Origin: Tritrichomonas musculus
Lineage: Eukaryota; Parabasalia; Tritrichomonadida; Tritrichomonadidae
DNA length: 64,000 bases
NCBI GenBank assembly: GCA_039105265.1
Contig: JAPFFF010000001.1
Coordinates: 9,982,001 to 10,046,000 of the forward strand
Reading direction: 5' to 3'
A program made the position numbers and the translations under genes. How positions within the stretch are numbered: the first letter of the stretch is position 1; every line of letters begins with the position of its first letter. Positions 43,374-53,707 of the stretch are shown here, piece after piece. The notes under the pieces were generated by a model. That model had not been told where the DNA came from, did no database searches, and saw only the letters and a list, made by a program, of their open reading frames with translations.

Positions 43374-44355
43374 CCTTTAATCTAGGCTTTTGAGTCCAGT
43401 GAACTGAATGCTAGGCTTTTGTGTCCAGTGAACTGAATGTCCTTTTTTGACTTTTTGATAAGAGTTGTCACTTTTTTATGGACAAAAAACGAGTTTTTTT
43501 ATCGTGCTTTTATTCAATTTTTTGAAAAAAAAAAATAACCAAATACTTTTTTTTGATTGTTTGATCTTTTTTAATAAAATAAGTTAATGACATATATAAT
43601 ATTGCTATTTTATAATAAAATGCATTTTGCAATACTATTTTTAATGATAGCGAACAAATAATGATACAAAAAGTTTAAAATCTTATTTTATATGTGATAA
43701 GAAATTCTATATATATTTGGTTTATTATATTCAAATTTAATATTGAAAATTTGAGAGCGGTCCAAAATTGATACAAAGTATCCAAAATTGGACTTTTTAG
43801 ATAGTATCAAGTTCTCAAAAATTATTGGATACTTTTATGTATCCATTCCAAACTTTTTGAATATAAATACGTTTGGACACAAAAGCCTAGACTGAATGCC
43901 CTTTTTTGACTTTTTGATAAGAGTTGTCACTTTTTTATGGACAAAAAACGAGTTTTTTTATCGTGTTTTTATTCAATTTTTTGAAAAAAAATAGCCAAAT
44001 ACTTTTTTTTTGGATTGTTTGATCTTTTTTAAGAAAATAAGTTAATGATACATAATGATTAGCTATTTTATAATAAAATGCTTTTTGCAATACTATTTTA
44101 AATAATAGCGAACAAATAATGATACAAAAAGTTTAAAATCATATTTTATATTTAAAAAAAATTCTATATATATTTGGTATATTATATTCAAATTTACTAT
44201 TGAAAATTTGAGAGCTGTCCAAAATTGAAACAAAGTATCCAAAATTGGATTTTTTGGATAGTATCAAGTTCTCAAAAATTTGTGGACACATTTATGTATC
44301 CATTCCAAACTTTTTGAATATAAATACGTTTGGACACATAAGCCTAGCCTTTAAT
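43374..44355. mobile_element. hAT-type MITE (outer copy) interrupted by a sister copy
   Basis: Ends CTAGGCTTTTGAGTCCA at 43382 and the inverse ending GCCTAG at 44347, flanked by perfect 8-bp repeats CCTTTAAT (43374-43381 and 44348-44355). Without the inner copy and its duplication the outer element is 478 bp. Confidence 0.88.
43403..43898. mobile_element. hAT-type MITE (inner copy)
   Basis: 480 bp from 43411 to 43890 with the same CTAGGCTTTTGTGTCCA ends, flanked by ACTGAATG on both sides (43403-43410 and 43891-43898). The target is 21-28 bp inside the left end of the outer copy. The interior is nearly the same as the outer copy's, so this is a recent same-family insertion. Confidence 0.9.
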
Positions 44356-44664
44356 TCATTTAATAGCTTATTTTATTGAATATATTTAATATAACAATAA
44401 ATAATTAACTGTATAATATAAATAAAATAAAAAATAATGACAAAATAATAATTATATACTAAGATATATTCAAAAAATATTAACTACAAAAAAACGCAAA
44501 AAGTCTTTGCTAACTGTATCATTTTTTGAAAAAACAGAAGATTGAGTTGATAATAATATGTTAATACCCTTACTTGAATTCTTTTTAAGTGAAATAAAAA
44601 AGAAAAAGAAAAAAAAGAATTGAATTTCAAGACATATTTTATATTATTATAATAAAATTCACAC
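44356..44664. other. AT-rich spacer, 3' side of RRP12
   Basis: About 300 bp with A-rich tracts. The lower part probably holds the 3' untranslated region of the leftward RRP12 gene. No motif stands out. Confidence 0.45.
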
Positions 44665-47600
44665 TCACTGATTATTCTTAAATAGTTTCTTGTAAGCAGC
44701 CTTCATTTGTCCCCTGTATCTTTTATTGACTGATTTAGAAGTTAGCGGAGCAAATGAATAAGGAACTTGTCCATCTTTTTGCTTATCGCCTTTTCCTTTT
44801 GAAGCCTTAAATTTATCTCCAGTTTCTGTTACGAATTGTTCTCTTTGTTTCTTCATTTCTTGCTGCTTCTGTATCATTCTCTTCTGTCTTATATGAAGAG
44901 CGACTTCATTGCCGGCATCTTCATCATCATCGTCGTCATCATCAAGAGAGACTCCTTTTCCATCACGATTAGGACCTTTTCTCTTCTTGTTTGGTTGATC
45001 AGATCCGGCTTCCTTTAAGACAAGTCTTCCTCTCTTGTCGAATTCAAGACCTTCTTCTTCGAGAGATTTTGGATTTGAATCTTCTGGATTTTCGCGATTA
45101 ATTGTTTCTCGTGGGTCATTTAAATCACGGGCTTCTAAATCGAATCTTCGATCAAGTTCGATTCTGTTTGCAGCGTTTTTATTGCCTTTTTCTTTCTCTT
45201 TCTCTTCTTTCTTCCTCGTGTCTCTATTGTACTCCTTTCTGGCGCCTCTGAGAAGCTTCTCTTCTCCTTCAGGGAAGCATTCTGAGACGGAATCGATTCC
45301 AAATTCATCGATGCACTTTTCAATAAGCTTCCTTCCTTTTCCTTTAATTTCCCAGTTCTTCTCCTTGATGCAATTGACTCCTAATTGAAGGAGATTACGA
45401 AGTTGCTGGCATTCTTTGACAAATTTTGGAAGCTTTTTAATAAGTCCTGACGCAAATTTAATGGCACTACGTAATATTTCTGCTCCTGCTTCTGTAATTG
45501 TTGATTTCCAGACGAGATTAGAAATCTGTGAAAGTTCATCAGGTGTAACATGATCGTAATATTTCCTGATAATTAAATTCAATGCATCAATTGAGGCGGA
45601 AACGATCGTACTAACATTTGCTGCTAAACCAATTGACAAGGCACTTAAAACAGGACCTAAAGGCGAATTTAATTTGACTAGTTCATCAGCAACAGCATAA
45701 ATACATTCAGTTGCTGCTTCACGCGTTTTCGCACCAGAATCTTTTAATGCAGCAACAAATTCTGGAAGGAAATTGAGAAGCATTTCACCATGGAGATCAT
45801 CAGGAAGTTGTAAAAGTGTCGACATAAGAAGAAGACGATAACGAACAGTTGATGACGAAATTGAATCTTTTGTATTATTCAAAATTTCAACAAGTTGAGC
45901 TGAGGCTCCTTTCATCATATCTGTTCGATACTTTTCGAGAAGGTTTCTTAATGTTCTTAAAGCTTTCTTTTGAAGATGACTCTTTTGTTGGATGAATGTA
46001 ATAAGAACTTGATAAAAATTATTGCGATTTTCTTCGCTGATGAAAGGTGCTAATGCCATTGCAACGTCGATAAGGGCGCATGCAATATTGATAGAATTTG
46101 GATCACTGGCTAGAGGAAGAATTTTCTCACTCATTAACTTAACAAAGAAATTATTAATGAACTCTGGTGGCCTATTTCTAATGACAGCTGTTACAGCTGG
46201 TATAACAGATGATGACGTTGATTGGTCAACTGCCATATTTAATAGCGTTGGTAAGACATTATCACAATCGCCGCAAAAAGGTCCAATACTTTGAAATATT
46301 CTACATATTGGGCGAATAAATTCTCTGTTGCTCTCCATTAAATTGCAAAGTCGATTAACAAAATTGAAGAAATTGCCATCGTCGTTTTCTATATATGTTT
46401 TATTTGTGGTAACACAATTGGGAATAGCATTCCATAATTGATGCCATATCCTTTTGCAATCATCACTAGTTTGAGAGTTATCAAGTATTATTTCTTCAGC
46501 TGGCATTAGATAATCAATTGTAAATGCTAAATCATCAAGGTTCTTTTTACTTGAATATCCAGATAATATTGGTAAAATTATGGTGGTGTAATGATCAATA
46601 TCATTTGGACTTATGTTGGCACTACGGAAAAAGTTCAAAAGACCAATTTCATTAGCACAGCTAACAACAAAATTGGTAATTAATTCTATATTCTTAGTAT
46701 CTTGATTTGTCATTTTTTCTAAAGATGAAATGATTGGTGCTTGTAAAAATACAAAAGTGGCAGCTTTTAATAAATTCGGCAAAATGTCTAAATATTTGTA
46801 AATGTGTGACCATATATTGATAAATTGAACTGAAAGTGAATTTGTCAATTCATTCACTATTGACTGTATAACATTTTTATCTTCATCTGGAACTGCAGTT
46901 AGAGGATCTGTATCTGGTGGAATTTTTAATTCTTGTATGGAAGCATGAAGTCCATACAAAAACGTTTGATCAATTAATTCATTATTATCATTATCACCAA
47001 TTGTCAAAAATAGGATCAAACTATGTAAGATTGAAGTGATATTGGCCTTAAGTAAAGAAATATTTGAATGAGCTAATTTAGTCATTGCTGATTGAATTAA
47101 TTCTGTTGTGGCTTGGACAATTTCTCCTGGTCCTTCTGGTATTTTGTTTGTGAATAATTTAATTGCATTTAAAACGCCATCATCTGGCATGTAATGAAAA
47201 GCAATTGCAATGATTTGCATGGCTTTAACACGAACATTTCGATTTGGATTATCACTAAATTGAACAACGTCTTGAAAATGATTAGATAAAACAGTTCCTG
47301 ATACAAAAGGAGCAAGATTTTTTGCTATATTTAAAGCACGTAACGGGTTTCGTGAAGAAATTTCAAAAACAAAATTGAAGGCATGCTCTTGAATTTGTGG
47401 AAAATCATAAAGAGCTTGTGATGCAGCTTTTCTTAGTCTAGAATCATCACTCAAAGCATTTGTACATAACCCAATTATCAATTGATTCACCATTTCTTCA
47501 GTAGCAGTAATATGGCGCATTAATTGAGAGCAGGCTGGGCAAAGGGCTACTTGGAGTTCAATGTAACTTGATTTTTGATCAAAAAACGGAAGAAGATATC

Positions 47601-47901
47601 TTAAAATAGAAGATGCAATAGAACTATCTATTGTTGACGCATCTAAAGCAATGTTAAGGCATCGCAAAAGTTCTGGAAGACCTTCAAGATTATTCTTGCT
47701 TAAACGATCATCTAATAAACTGCAAATTGCAGTAAGATAAAGTTTAGCTGATGGGAATGGTGAAATCACAATTGATTGCGTTTGAGCTTGCTGGACAATC
47801 ATATTTCGTATTAAATCAAGAACATCAATAAAACGTTTTTGAGCTTTATCATTGCGAAGGCATTCATATGCCGCAAAAATATCATGATCAGAGTTTGACA
47901 T
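44665..47901 (-). CDS. RRP12: RRP12-like ribosome biogenesis HEAT-repeat protein
   Basis: 1078 residues. The first 880 form a helical HEAT-type solenoid with the character of the NUC173/RRP12 domain (LSKNNLEGLPELLRCLNIAL, LRYLLPFFDQKSSYIELQVA). The C-terminal 200 are basic and acidic in blocks. They contain RLVLKEAG, an Asp run (about residues 970-980), GDKFKASKGKGDKQKDGQVP then YSFAPLTSKSVNKR and a basic end. That G-[DE]-K-[FY]-[KR]-[AS]-K-K-x-G-D ... P-Y-[AS]-[FY]-x-P-L pattern is characteristic of RRP12. RRP12 works in the nucleolus and in export of both ribosomal subunits. Length is near that of the yeast protein. It is divergent from CZIB across a 448-bp spacer. Confidence 0.88.
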   Translation of the reverse strand: MSNSDHDIFAAYECLRNDKAQKRFIDVLDLIRNMIVQQAQTQSIVISPFPSAKLYLTAICSLLDDRLSKNNLEGLPELLRCLNIALDASTIDSSIASSILRYLLPFFDQKSSYIELQVALCPACSQLMRHITATEEMVNQLIIGLCTNALSDDSRLRKAASQALYDFPQIQEHAFNFVFEISSRNPLRALNIAKNLAPFVSGTVLSNHFQDVVQFSDNPNRNVRVKAMQIIAIAFHYMPDDGVLNAIKLFTNKIPEGPGEIVQATTELIQSAMTKLAHSNISLLKANITSILHSLILFLTIGDNDNNELIDQTFLYGLHASIQELKIPPDTDPLTAVPDEDKNVIQSIVNELTNSLSVQFINIWSHIYKYLDILPNLLKAATFVFLQAPIISSLEKMTNQDTKNIELITNFVVSCANEIGLLNFFRSANISPNDIDHYTTIILPILSGYSSKKNLDDLAFTIDYLMPAEEIILDNSQTSDDCKRIWHQLWNAIPNCVTTNKTYIENDDGNFFNFVNRLCNLMESNREFIRPICRIFQSIGPFCGDCDNVLPTLLNMAVDQSTSSSVIPAVTAVIRNRPPEFINNFFVKLMSEKILPLASDPNSINIACALIDVAMALAPFISEENRNNFYQVLITFIQQKSHLQKKALRTLRNLLEKYRTDMMKGASAQLVEILNNTKDSISSSTVRYRLLLMSTLLQLPDDLHGEMLLNFLPEFVAALKDSGAKTREAATECIYAVADELVKLNSPLGPVLSALSIGLAANVSTIVSASIDALNLIIRKYYDHVTPDELSQISNLVWKSTITEAGAEILRSAIKFASGLIKKLPKFVKECQQLRNLLQLGVNCIKEKNWEIKGKGRKLIEKCIDEFGIDSVSECFPEGEEKLLRGARKEYNRDTRKKEEKEKEKGNKNAANRIELDRRFDLEARDLNDPRETINRENPEDSNPKSLEEEGLEFDKRGRLVLKEAGSDQPNKKRKGPNRDGKGVSLDDDDDDDEDAGNEVALHIRQKRMIQKQQEMKKQREQFVTETGDKFKASKGKGDKQKDGQVPYSFAPLTSKSVNKRYRGQMKAAYKKLFKNNQ

Positions 47902-48280
47902 TATTTAAGAAAGTAGAATTAATTATTTTATTATAGATTTTGTAAATTGAATTCCAAGAATTTTTCGTGGTCGAGAAAAATTTTGGTACTGAATTTTTAT
48001 ATAAATATATGGTCATCTAGCAAAACTTTTTAAATATGTATGACCAATTAAATAAATGAACCTTTTATTTTCATTTATAACAATTTTCATTTAAAACATA
48101 TATATTTCATGATTCCTGTTTATAATGTGATTGTCATGTAACAATGATCAAATTTATCAAGTCATCTATTTATATCTATCTCAGATAAATTATCTGATGA
48201 TATTACCAATTTATATATATTTGTGGTATAAGATAAATATTAAACATTTAATGCAAAAAACAAAAAGAAATTAAAACATC
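47902..48280. other. Divergent spacer RRP12 / CZIB
   Basis: AT-rich promoter region for both genes. Apart from the inverted repeat at 48281-48330 and the initiator-like motif at 48343, nothing stands out. Confidence 0.4.
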
Positions 48281-48330
48281 AAATTTCACCTTTGATTGGT
48301 GTGGATCTAAAAAAAATAAAGGTGAAATTT
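48281..48330. promoter_or_regulatory. 13-bp perfect inverted repeat just upstream of the CZIB start
   Basis: AAATTTCACCTTT at 48281-48293 and AAAGGTGAAATTT at 48318-48330, 24 bp apart and ending 13 bp before the initiator-like TCATT. A dyad of this size next to a start site could be a protein-binding site. It cannot be a leader RNA hairpin if transcription starts at 48345. Confidence 0.45.
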
Positions 48331-48342
48331 AGGTAAATTGAA

Positions 48343-48347
48343 TCATT
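48343..48347 (+). promoter_or_regulatory. Initiator-like TCATT of CZIB
   Basis: A at 48345 gives a 5-nt leader to the ATG at 48350. This also explains why the TTG at 48338 in the same frame is not used. Confidence 0.55.
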
Positions 48348-48349
48348 GT

Positions 48350-48829
48350 ATGAAAGGAAAGAAAGCAAAAACAGGAGCAATTGCAATTGAATTCAAAGCA
48401 GAAACAGATGGTGTTGCATTGTTAACGCCGGTATCTTATTCTTCCTTTAGTTACACTGTTAAATGCACTCAATGTGGTGCCGAAAGAGAAAATATTAGTT
48501 TTGATGATTCAGAAAAAGAAATGCAAGGATCGCGAGGAACCGCAAATTTTGTTATGACTTGTAAAGATTGCAAGCGACAATGTAATATTAACTATACTGG
48601 AAATAATTTTAATCATGAAGCTGAAGATTACACTGATTGGCAAAGAGTGATTACACTTGAATGCAGAGGATGTTCAATAGAAAATGCGTCATGCAATGAA
48701 TGGAATATCCGCTCTGAAAGTGATAATAAATATGAGTGGAATGCGGCTGATGATTTCTTTGAATATGATGAAGATCTTGGTCGACCAGTTACAGTCAGTG
48801 AGTTGGAATACCAAATTGTCAACGCATAA
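48350..48829 (+). CDS. CXXC-motif zinc-binding protein, DUF866 / CZIB family
   Basis: 159 residues. Two CXXC pairs, C39-C42 (KCTQCGAE) and C71-C74 (TCKDCKRQ), form the zinc site of the DUF866 family (human C1orf123/CZIB). The family landmarks GSRGTANFVMTCKDC and ITLECRGC are present, as is the C-terminal beta strand ELEYQIVNA. The fold is a small beta sandwich. The role is unsettled in other organisms, though copper/zinc chaperone functions have been proposed. The first true ATG is at 48350, 5 nt after an initiator-like TCATT. The stop is in TAAA. It diverges from RRP12. Confidence 0.9.
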   Translation: MKGKKAKTGAIAIEFKAETDGVALLTPVSYSSFSYTVKCTQCGAERENISFDDSEKEMQGSRGTANFVMTCKDCKRQCNINYTGNNFNHEAEDYTDWQRVITLECRGCSIENASCNEWNIRSESDNKYEWNAADDFFEYDEDLGRPVTVSELEYQIVNA

Positions 48830-49117
48830 ATTTTTTACAATCACTTTTTCCCTTCATTATGAATATAAAATTGATATTTTTTAAAATCTTTTTTTTTAAT
48901 AAGAATCCAAATTTGCCTTTTCTGAAAAAAGAATTTGAAGATGTGCATATTATAGCTAAATCTTATTTTCAATAAGAATTCAAATTTGTAATTACAAATT
49001 AGGAGAATTTTAAGAGATAAAGATTTCATTTTCTCAAGTTCTCATTTGATGTAAATTGTATTGTGTATAAAAAAATAAATTAAATATATAAAAAATTAAT
49101 AAAGCTTGACTTTAATT

Positions 49118-49945
49118 TTAAAATAGAAAATCTTCCTCATAAAATGATGAATCCCAAAGGTTGCAAGATGGCTCACTTAAAAGTGTTTCATCAACTGTTT
49201 GTGTCAGATCAAAAAGTGGCTCGACATCTCCATCTTTTGGAACTGGAGCGACTTTCACATCTGGTATCACAATTGGAACGACATAGTAATTCCTGAGATT
49301 TTTTTGGTTTTGAGGTAAATTATTAGAGTTATCAACAATAACACTAGTATTACCGTGAAAAGTTACATTATTGTTGATAAAAGTCCGTGAAATTTGATTT
49401 TGATCAATAACAGTATTATATTGATTTTGAAATGTCCTTGTATATACAAAATTGTTTTTAGGTAAAAAGCTTTTTTTGTTTTGCTTGAAAAAATGATTTG
49501 CTTTGAGTTTCTTTTCTATATTTTCAGATTTTGCTTTATGCCTTTCGAGCATCATCCAACGATTACGAATAGAATAATCTGATCGATTTTCAAAAAATTT
49601 GGAAATTTTATTCCATTTTGGTCCAAATTCCAAAACTTTTTCTTCAATCAGATCATCTTCTTCTTTTTTCCAATTATCTTTACGTAAGCTTGGATTAATA
49701 TAATTATTATATCTTTCACGGCACTGCCTTGGATTCCGAGTTTCCATCATTTGAGAAATTCTGACCCAATTTTTAGTGCCGTATTGCTGAACAAGATTAA
49801 GCAATTTCGAATCTTCCTCCGCCGAAAATTTAATTTTGAGAGGAGGCTGCTTTTTCACTTCCAAATGTACCGTATTAAAAACAGTTAAAGGTTGTGCACA
49901 GATGAATGAGGTTGTCCCGAGTGTGGGATTTCCGTCGTACATCAT
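49118..49945 (-). CDS. R2R3 Myb-like DNA-binding protein (second)
   Basis: 275 residues with two Myb repeats, about 38-84 (KFSAEEDSKLLNLVQQYGTK, then NWVRISQMM and QCRERYNNYI) and 90-134 (DNWKKEEDDLIEEKVLEFGP, then WNKISKFF and SIRNRWMML). The first-repeat entry tryptophan is replaced by Phe. The second repeat is complete. The C-terminal half is Asn-rich, with VVPIVIPDVKVAPVPKDGDV and an acidic end, perhaps an activation region. The two repeats are closer to each other's classic form than in the 7551 gene, and the proteins are not near duplicates. Upstream on its strand TTATTCAATTG lies just before the double ATG. Confidence 0.93.
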   Translation of the reverse strand: MMYDGNPTLGTTSFICAQPLTVFNTVHLEVKKQPPLKIKFSAEEDSKLLNLVQQYGTKNWVRISQMMETRNPRQCRERYNNYINPSLRKDNWKKEEDDLIEEKVLEFGPKWNKISKFFENRSDYSIRNRWMMLERHKAKSENIEKKLKANHFFKQNKKSFLPKNNFVYTRTFQNQYNTVIDQNQISRTFINNNVTFHGNTSVIVDNSNNLPQNQKNLRNYYVVPIVIPDVKVAPVPKDGDVEPLFDLTQTVDETLLSEPSCNLWDSSFYEEDFLF

Positions 49946-51614
49946 GCAATTGAATAATCAAGCTTTCAATTTTATATTACTTCATCTCACTTTATCATTC
50001 TATATTTATTCGATTAAATAACTAGCATTGGATAATAATATAATGCTCATAAATAATATATCATCTATATTAACATATTATTAATTATTTAGAACTTTTT
50101 ATTTATATACAATAAGATAACATAATTTTTATTTTCAATACCTAAATGAAATTAATCTTTGAATTTTTCTTAAGATAAGATTTTAAAATTTTTTGTATAT
50201 TTATAAATGAAAATTTAGTATTATATAAATAAATATATTTTCAAATGATATATCAAGCTCATATGTAAAGTACTAACAAATTGATATTTGAATGGTAAAA
50301 ATAAATTCAATAGTGATGGCCATGCATTTTTATGGGGAAATTATTCTAAAATATACCCAATATATAAACCAATTCTCCCATAAAAAAAAATACAATGAAA
50401 TTATATTATAACTTTTTGAAATTATTCAATATATGTTTGAAATAAAATAATTTAAAAAAATTATTTAAAAATTTCAATGATATTTCAAAAGTGAAAACTG
50501 AATTTTTCAACAACTTTTTGATAAAATATTATTAAAGTCAAATTTGCTTTTATGATCTTTAATATTGAAAAATATGTATTAAATCAATAATAAAACATAT
50601 AATGATCAATTCATTAGTGATATCAATACATGAAAAAGAATGTATTCAAAGTAATTATTTTTAAGGGTAACCTTAAATTTCTCTCAATTTTTTGAATTGA
50701 AGAAAAAATACAAAAGTTAATATTTTTGATATTTTTTTATAAAAATAGAATAAGAATATCAGAAGAATTTTTTTTATTAAAAACAAACTCTTATAGAAAA
50801 TTTTTTGATTTTAATATCTCGTGAAATAAAGAAGAAAAATACAAATTCTCAGGTCAAAACTAATATTTTTTGTCGATAACTTTATTGGGATATATGGGAT
50901 AAAACAATTATGATTGTATAATTATAGAAGAAGAACATTTTTTTGTTTTTGAATATTCAATGTACACAAATTTTGAATTATTATATTTTTATTATTTCAA
51001 TTTTTAAATAATCAATTTAAATATAAAGGAATAAAAAAAATCCGGTTCATCGACTTGTTCAATATATGATAATGTCAGGATATCACATAGAATATGATTA
51101 TTCCTCAATCCGTATAATTGTCTTATATTTGTATTGTTGTATCGAAATGACTATAATAGATTATATTATATTATTTGATAAGGTATATGGCATAAACTTA
51201 AAAAATGCATAAGAATTCAATAATAAAGTTTTTGGTGAAAAATTGCTAAAATTGGATGAAAATTTGGTTTTTTTTATATCAGATGAAGCAAACAATGATG
51301 ATTGAATTAGACTTTTAGCTTATAAATCAATATTTAAGTTACTTAATGAATTTTTAGAACTTTTTACAAAAACACTAAACAAATTCGTCGATACAAGTAT
51401 TAAATAATAATATTAAATCTATATTTTTCAAAAAAAAATATATCAATTATATGCATTATAAATTGTATTATTGCATTATAACGATTAAAAAGGAATAAGT
51501 ATTTTATATTTTGAGAAAAAATTAAAAAAAAAAAAGATAAAGATAGAAAAGTATTCAATTTTAAAATCTGACACAATTTATTAAATAATGAGTTTTTTTA
51601 GATTTTTTAATTTA
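49946..51614. other. AT-rich spacer
   Basis: 1.7 kb, extremely AT-rich, with ACTTTTTGA-type motifs at 50410 and 50510. No frame or paired ends seen. The last part may belong to the pogo-like element. Confidence 0.45.
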
Positions 51615-51670
51615 TAGTAGCGTCAAATTGGAACAAGAACGTCAAATTGGAAAAAGAACACTTCACTTTT
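51615..51670. repeat. End of the second pogo-like element with doubled motif
   Basis: Two copies of CGTCAAATTGGAA spaced 20 bp, then AGAACACTTCAC. Mirrors 12388-12434 downstream of the first pogo-like relic. Confidence 0.5.
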
Positions 51671-51982
51671 TCAAAAAATAAAATTTTATATTTGAATTAA
51701 AAATAATCGTTTTCACTTCTTTTTTATTATTTTTCTCTTCAAATACTTGAGATGCGCAAATAATATTTGGAAATATATAACAAGCAATAATTAAAGTATT
51801 GGAAAACATCAAAAAATCTTTTTTATGCAAAAACATTAGATAATTATCTGATCTTGAAAAAAAGATATTTTATTATATTAACATAAAAAATTTAATTTAT
51901 ATATAATGTTAAATATATTTCATATAACAAAAAGGTTAATAATAATAATAATGATTAAAAAAAATGATTTTATTATATTTTT

Positions 51983-52529
51983 TCAATCATTTTGATTCAA
52001 TGCTTCAGCACGTAAAAGTGCTTTAAATTCATCAGTAAATGAATATTTTATTTCACCATCATCATCAAATTCTAAATGGAAGCCTGTAGCTTCCCATCCA
52101 GAACGAATAAGTTCTTCAGTCATTGTAGTATCATATGCGTTTTTGATACGCATAATTTTTCTTGTTAATTGTGAATCATACATTTTGTTTCCAGACAAAG
52201 ATGCATATAGCTTTTTTAATGGACTAAACACAGTAGCATCGAGCATTTGTGATATATGGCTCGAGTATGGTGGAAGCGGGATTGTGGTTAAATTTCCAAT
52301 ATTTTCAAATGACTTTTCAATATTTTCATGAAAGTGAGCCTTCAAACCGTCGCCGATGAGTACACATCTTAAATCTTTTCCATAGATTGATCTAACAATG
52401 TTTACGTATGGATGAAGAATATTTTCAACCTAGTATACCATTGATTTGATATTCATATACCTTTTTGGAGTAGTGAAATAACGTCCCTATCTCCAGAAAA
52501 AAGTATCATCAGTAGTAATGTTAAGGGGT
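51983..52529 (-). pseudogene. Pogo/Tigger-like transposase, 5'-truncated relic
   Basis: The C-terminal 120 residues are open and parallel the relic at 10772-12070: IPLPPYSSHISQMLDATVFS, LTRKIMRIKNAYDTTMTEEL, RSGWEATGF. Upstream the same frame continues through the second catalytic region (VENILHPYVNIVRSIY, then CVLIGDGLKAHF). It is stopped by a TAG exactly where the other copy has Trp, and by another stop in FFWR-x-GRYFTTPKRY. Homology ends near 52529 where GC-rich DNA begins. The first catalytic Asp region is missing. Confidence 0.8.
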
Positions 52530-52690
52530 GTTCCGCTGTAAACAGCTCCACATACCCCTTGACCATGTCCCAGCTAGGTCCCCACAGCCATCGATAGCTC
52601 TCAGCTAGCTCCCAGAGCCCACTACTTGGGAACAAAGTCGCCAACTAGCTGTTAACACCCATTTATCCTATGTTCTGGCCAACCTCATTG
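52530..52690. other. GC-rich junction segment
   Basis: About 120 bp (52530-52650) rich in G+C with AGCTAGCT-type short palindromes and CCC blocks, abutting the truncated pogo-like relic. It marks the left edge of the more GC-rich island. No gene or paired terminal repeat is recognised. Confidence 0.4.
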
Positions 52691-52940
52691 GTTTCATCAT
52701 TTTTGGGGTCCTAAAATATTTAAAGTTAACTTAATGTCTAAAACAATGTTGACTATTTTTATAGTGCTGGGACATATATATAAGGGGACACAGTCTCGCT
52801 ATCTGCTAATAGTGGTCAAAGTAGACTATATTAATAGTTTATTTTAGGTCTAATTGTGTCCAGAACCTATTGTTATATGGAAATCAATAACAAGAACATA
52901 TAATAATGCGAAAATGATCTATTATTATAGATAACATTAG

Positions 52941-53207
52941 CTAAATTGTTTCCAAGTAAATCCTTTTGCGTGGAACTGTTCTAGCTACATTGCATAGCTT
53001 CCCATTTCGCTTAGTAAATCGTTTATATTGCTGAGGAATTTCTTCATTAAGTGCTCTGGTGTCGAACTTACGAACATTCGGATTACGGCGGAACAGAGTG
53101 TTAAGTGTCTTATAGTCTTGTTTGTTGGTTAACTCGGTGATAGCTCTCTTAAGCACTGCTAAGTCGGCTGTAGTGTACAATTCATCTAAGCCAATTTGTC
53201 CATTGTA
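52941..53207 (-). pseudogene. Small island protein, ATG-less copy
   Basis: An open frame without an ATG (a TGA lies just upstream at 53208). It encodes about 88 residues with KQDYKTLNTLFRRNPNVRKF, DTRALNEEIPQQYKRF and a basic end. It is clearly related to the small protein at 53708-53944 (KAKDYKTVNTLLRCYP, DTRTLNEEIP). The conserved block and basic tail suggest a small DNA-binding or accessory protein, but I recognise no family. Lack of a start suggests a relic. Confidence 0.45.
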
Positions 53208-53340
53208 TCAAATTTGCTTTGCAAATGCTGTGTTCTTGTTCTTACTCATTTCTCCGAAATTAAACTTACACATTTCTCGCACAAAAACAATACTATACTC
53301 ACAATGCACGTATTAAATATGTAATCCGAACCTAATAAAT

Positions 53341-53421
53341 GTTAGCGCTAACTGGTATAGTTGTTGGATCATGAAGCATGTCTCCGGGCTTCGGCTGCAG
53401 GCATGAGTTCGATTCGCTGCC
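53341..53421 (+). other. tRNA-like sequence (possible degenerate tRNA or tRNA-derived repeat)
   Basis: 81 nt. The first and last 7 bases, GTTAGCG and CGCTGCC, can pair with one mismatch and one G-T. AACT-GGTAT-AGTT looks like a D-arm, and GAGTTCGATTC matches a B-box/T-loop. But the T-stem pairs badly and no anticodon stem forms, so it is not a working tRNA. It is one of the most GC-rich stretches of the island. Confidence 0.3.
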
Positions 53422-53707
53422 ATACCTATTTTCTGTGTAAATTTGTATTATGTTGTGATAGAGCCCATAGCGAATTAACACCTATGTGGTAAGCTATTGC
53501 TTGTGGTATAGATAACACAGATGCATTTGCCGGCAGATGTAATCCTCGTAATGAAATTGCTTCGAGTCATTTCCTCAGCCTAGTGGATGCAATTGTTTCT
53601 CTCTATAATGGATGATATAATCCTGGGTACATATTGTTCCTTATATCGAATGCATGACGCATCCACCAAGACAGTTGGTTTTTGCTCCGCGGATATTATT
53701 TTTGGTC

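Noticed and set aside
44836..46294. Plus-strand frames across RRP12
   Set aside because: Antisense shadows of a strongly supported gene.
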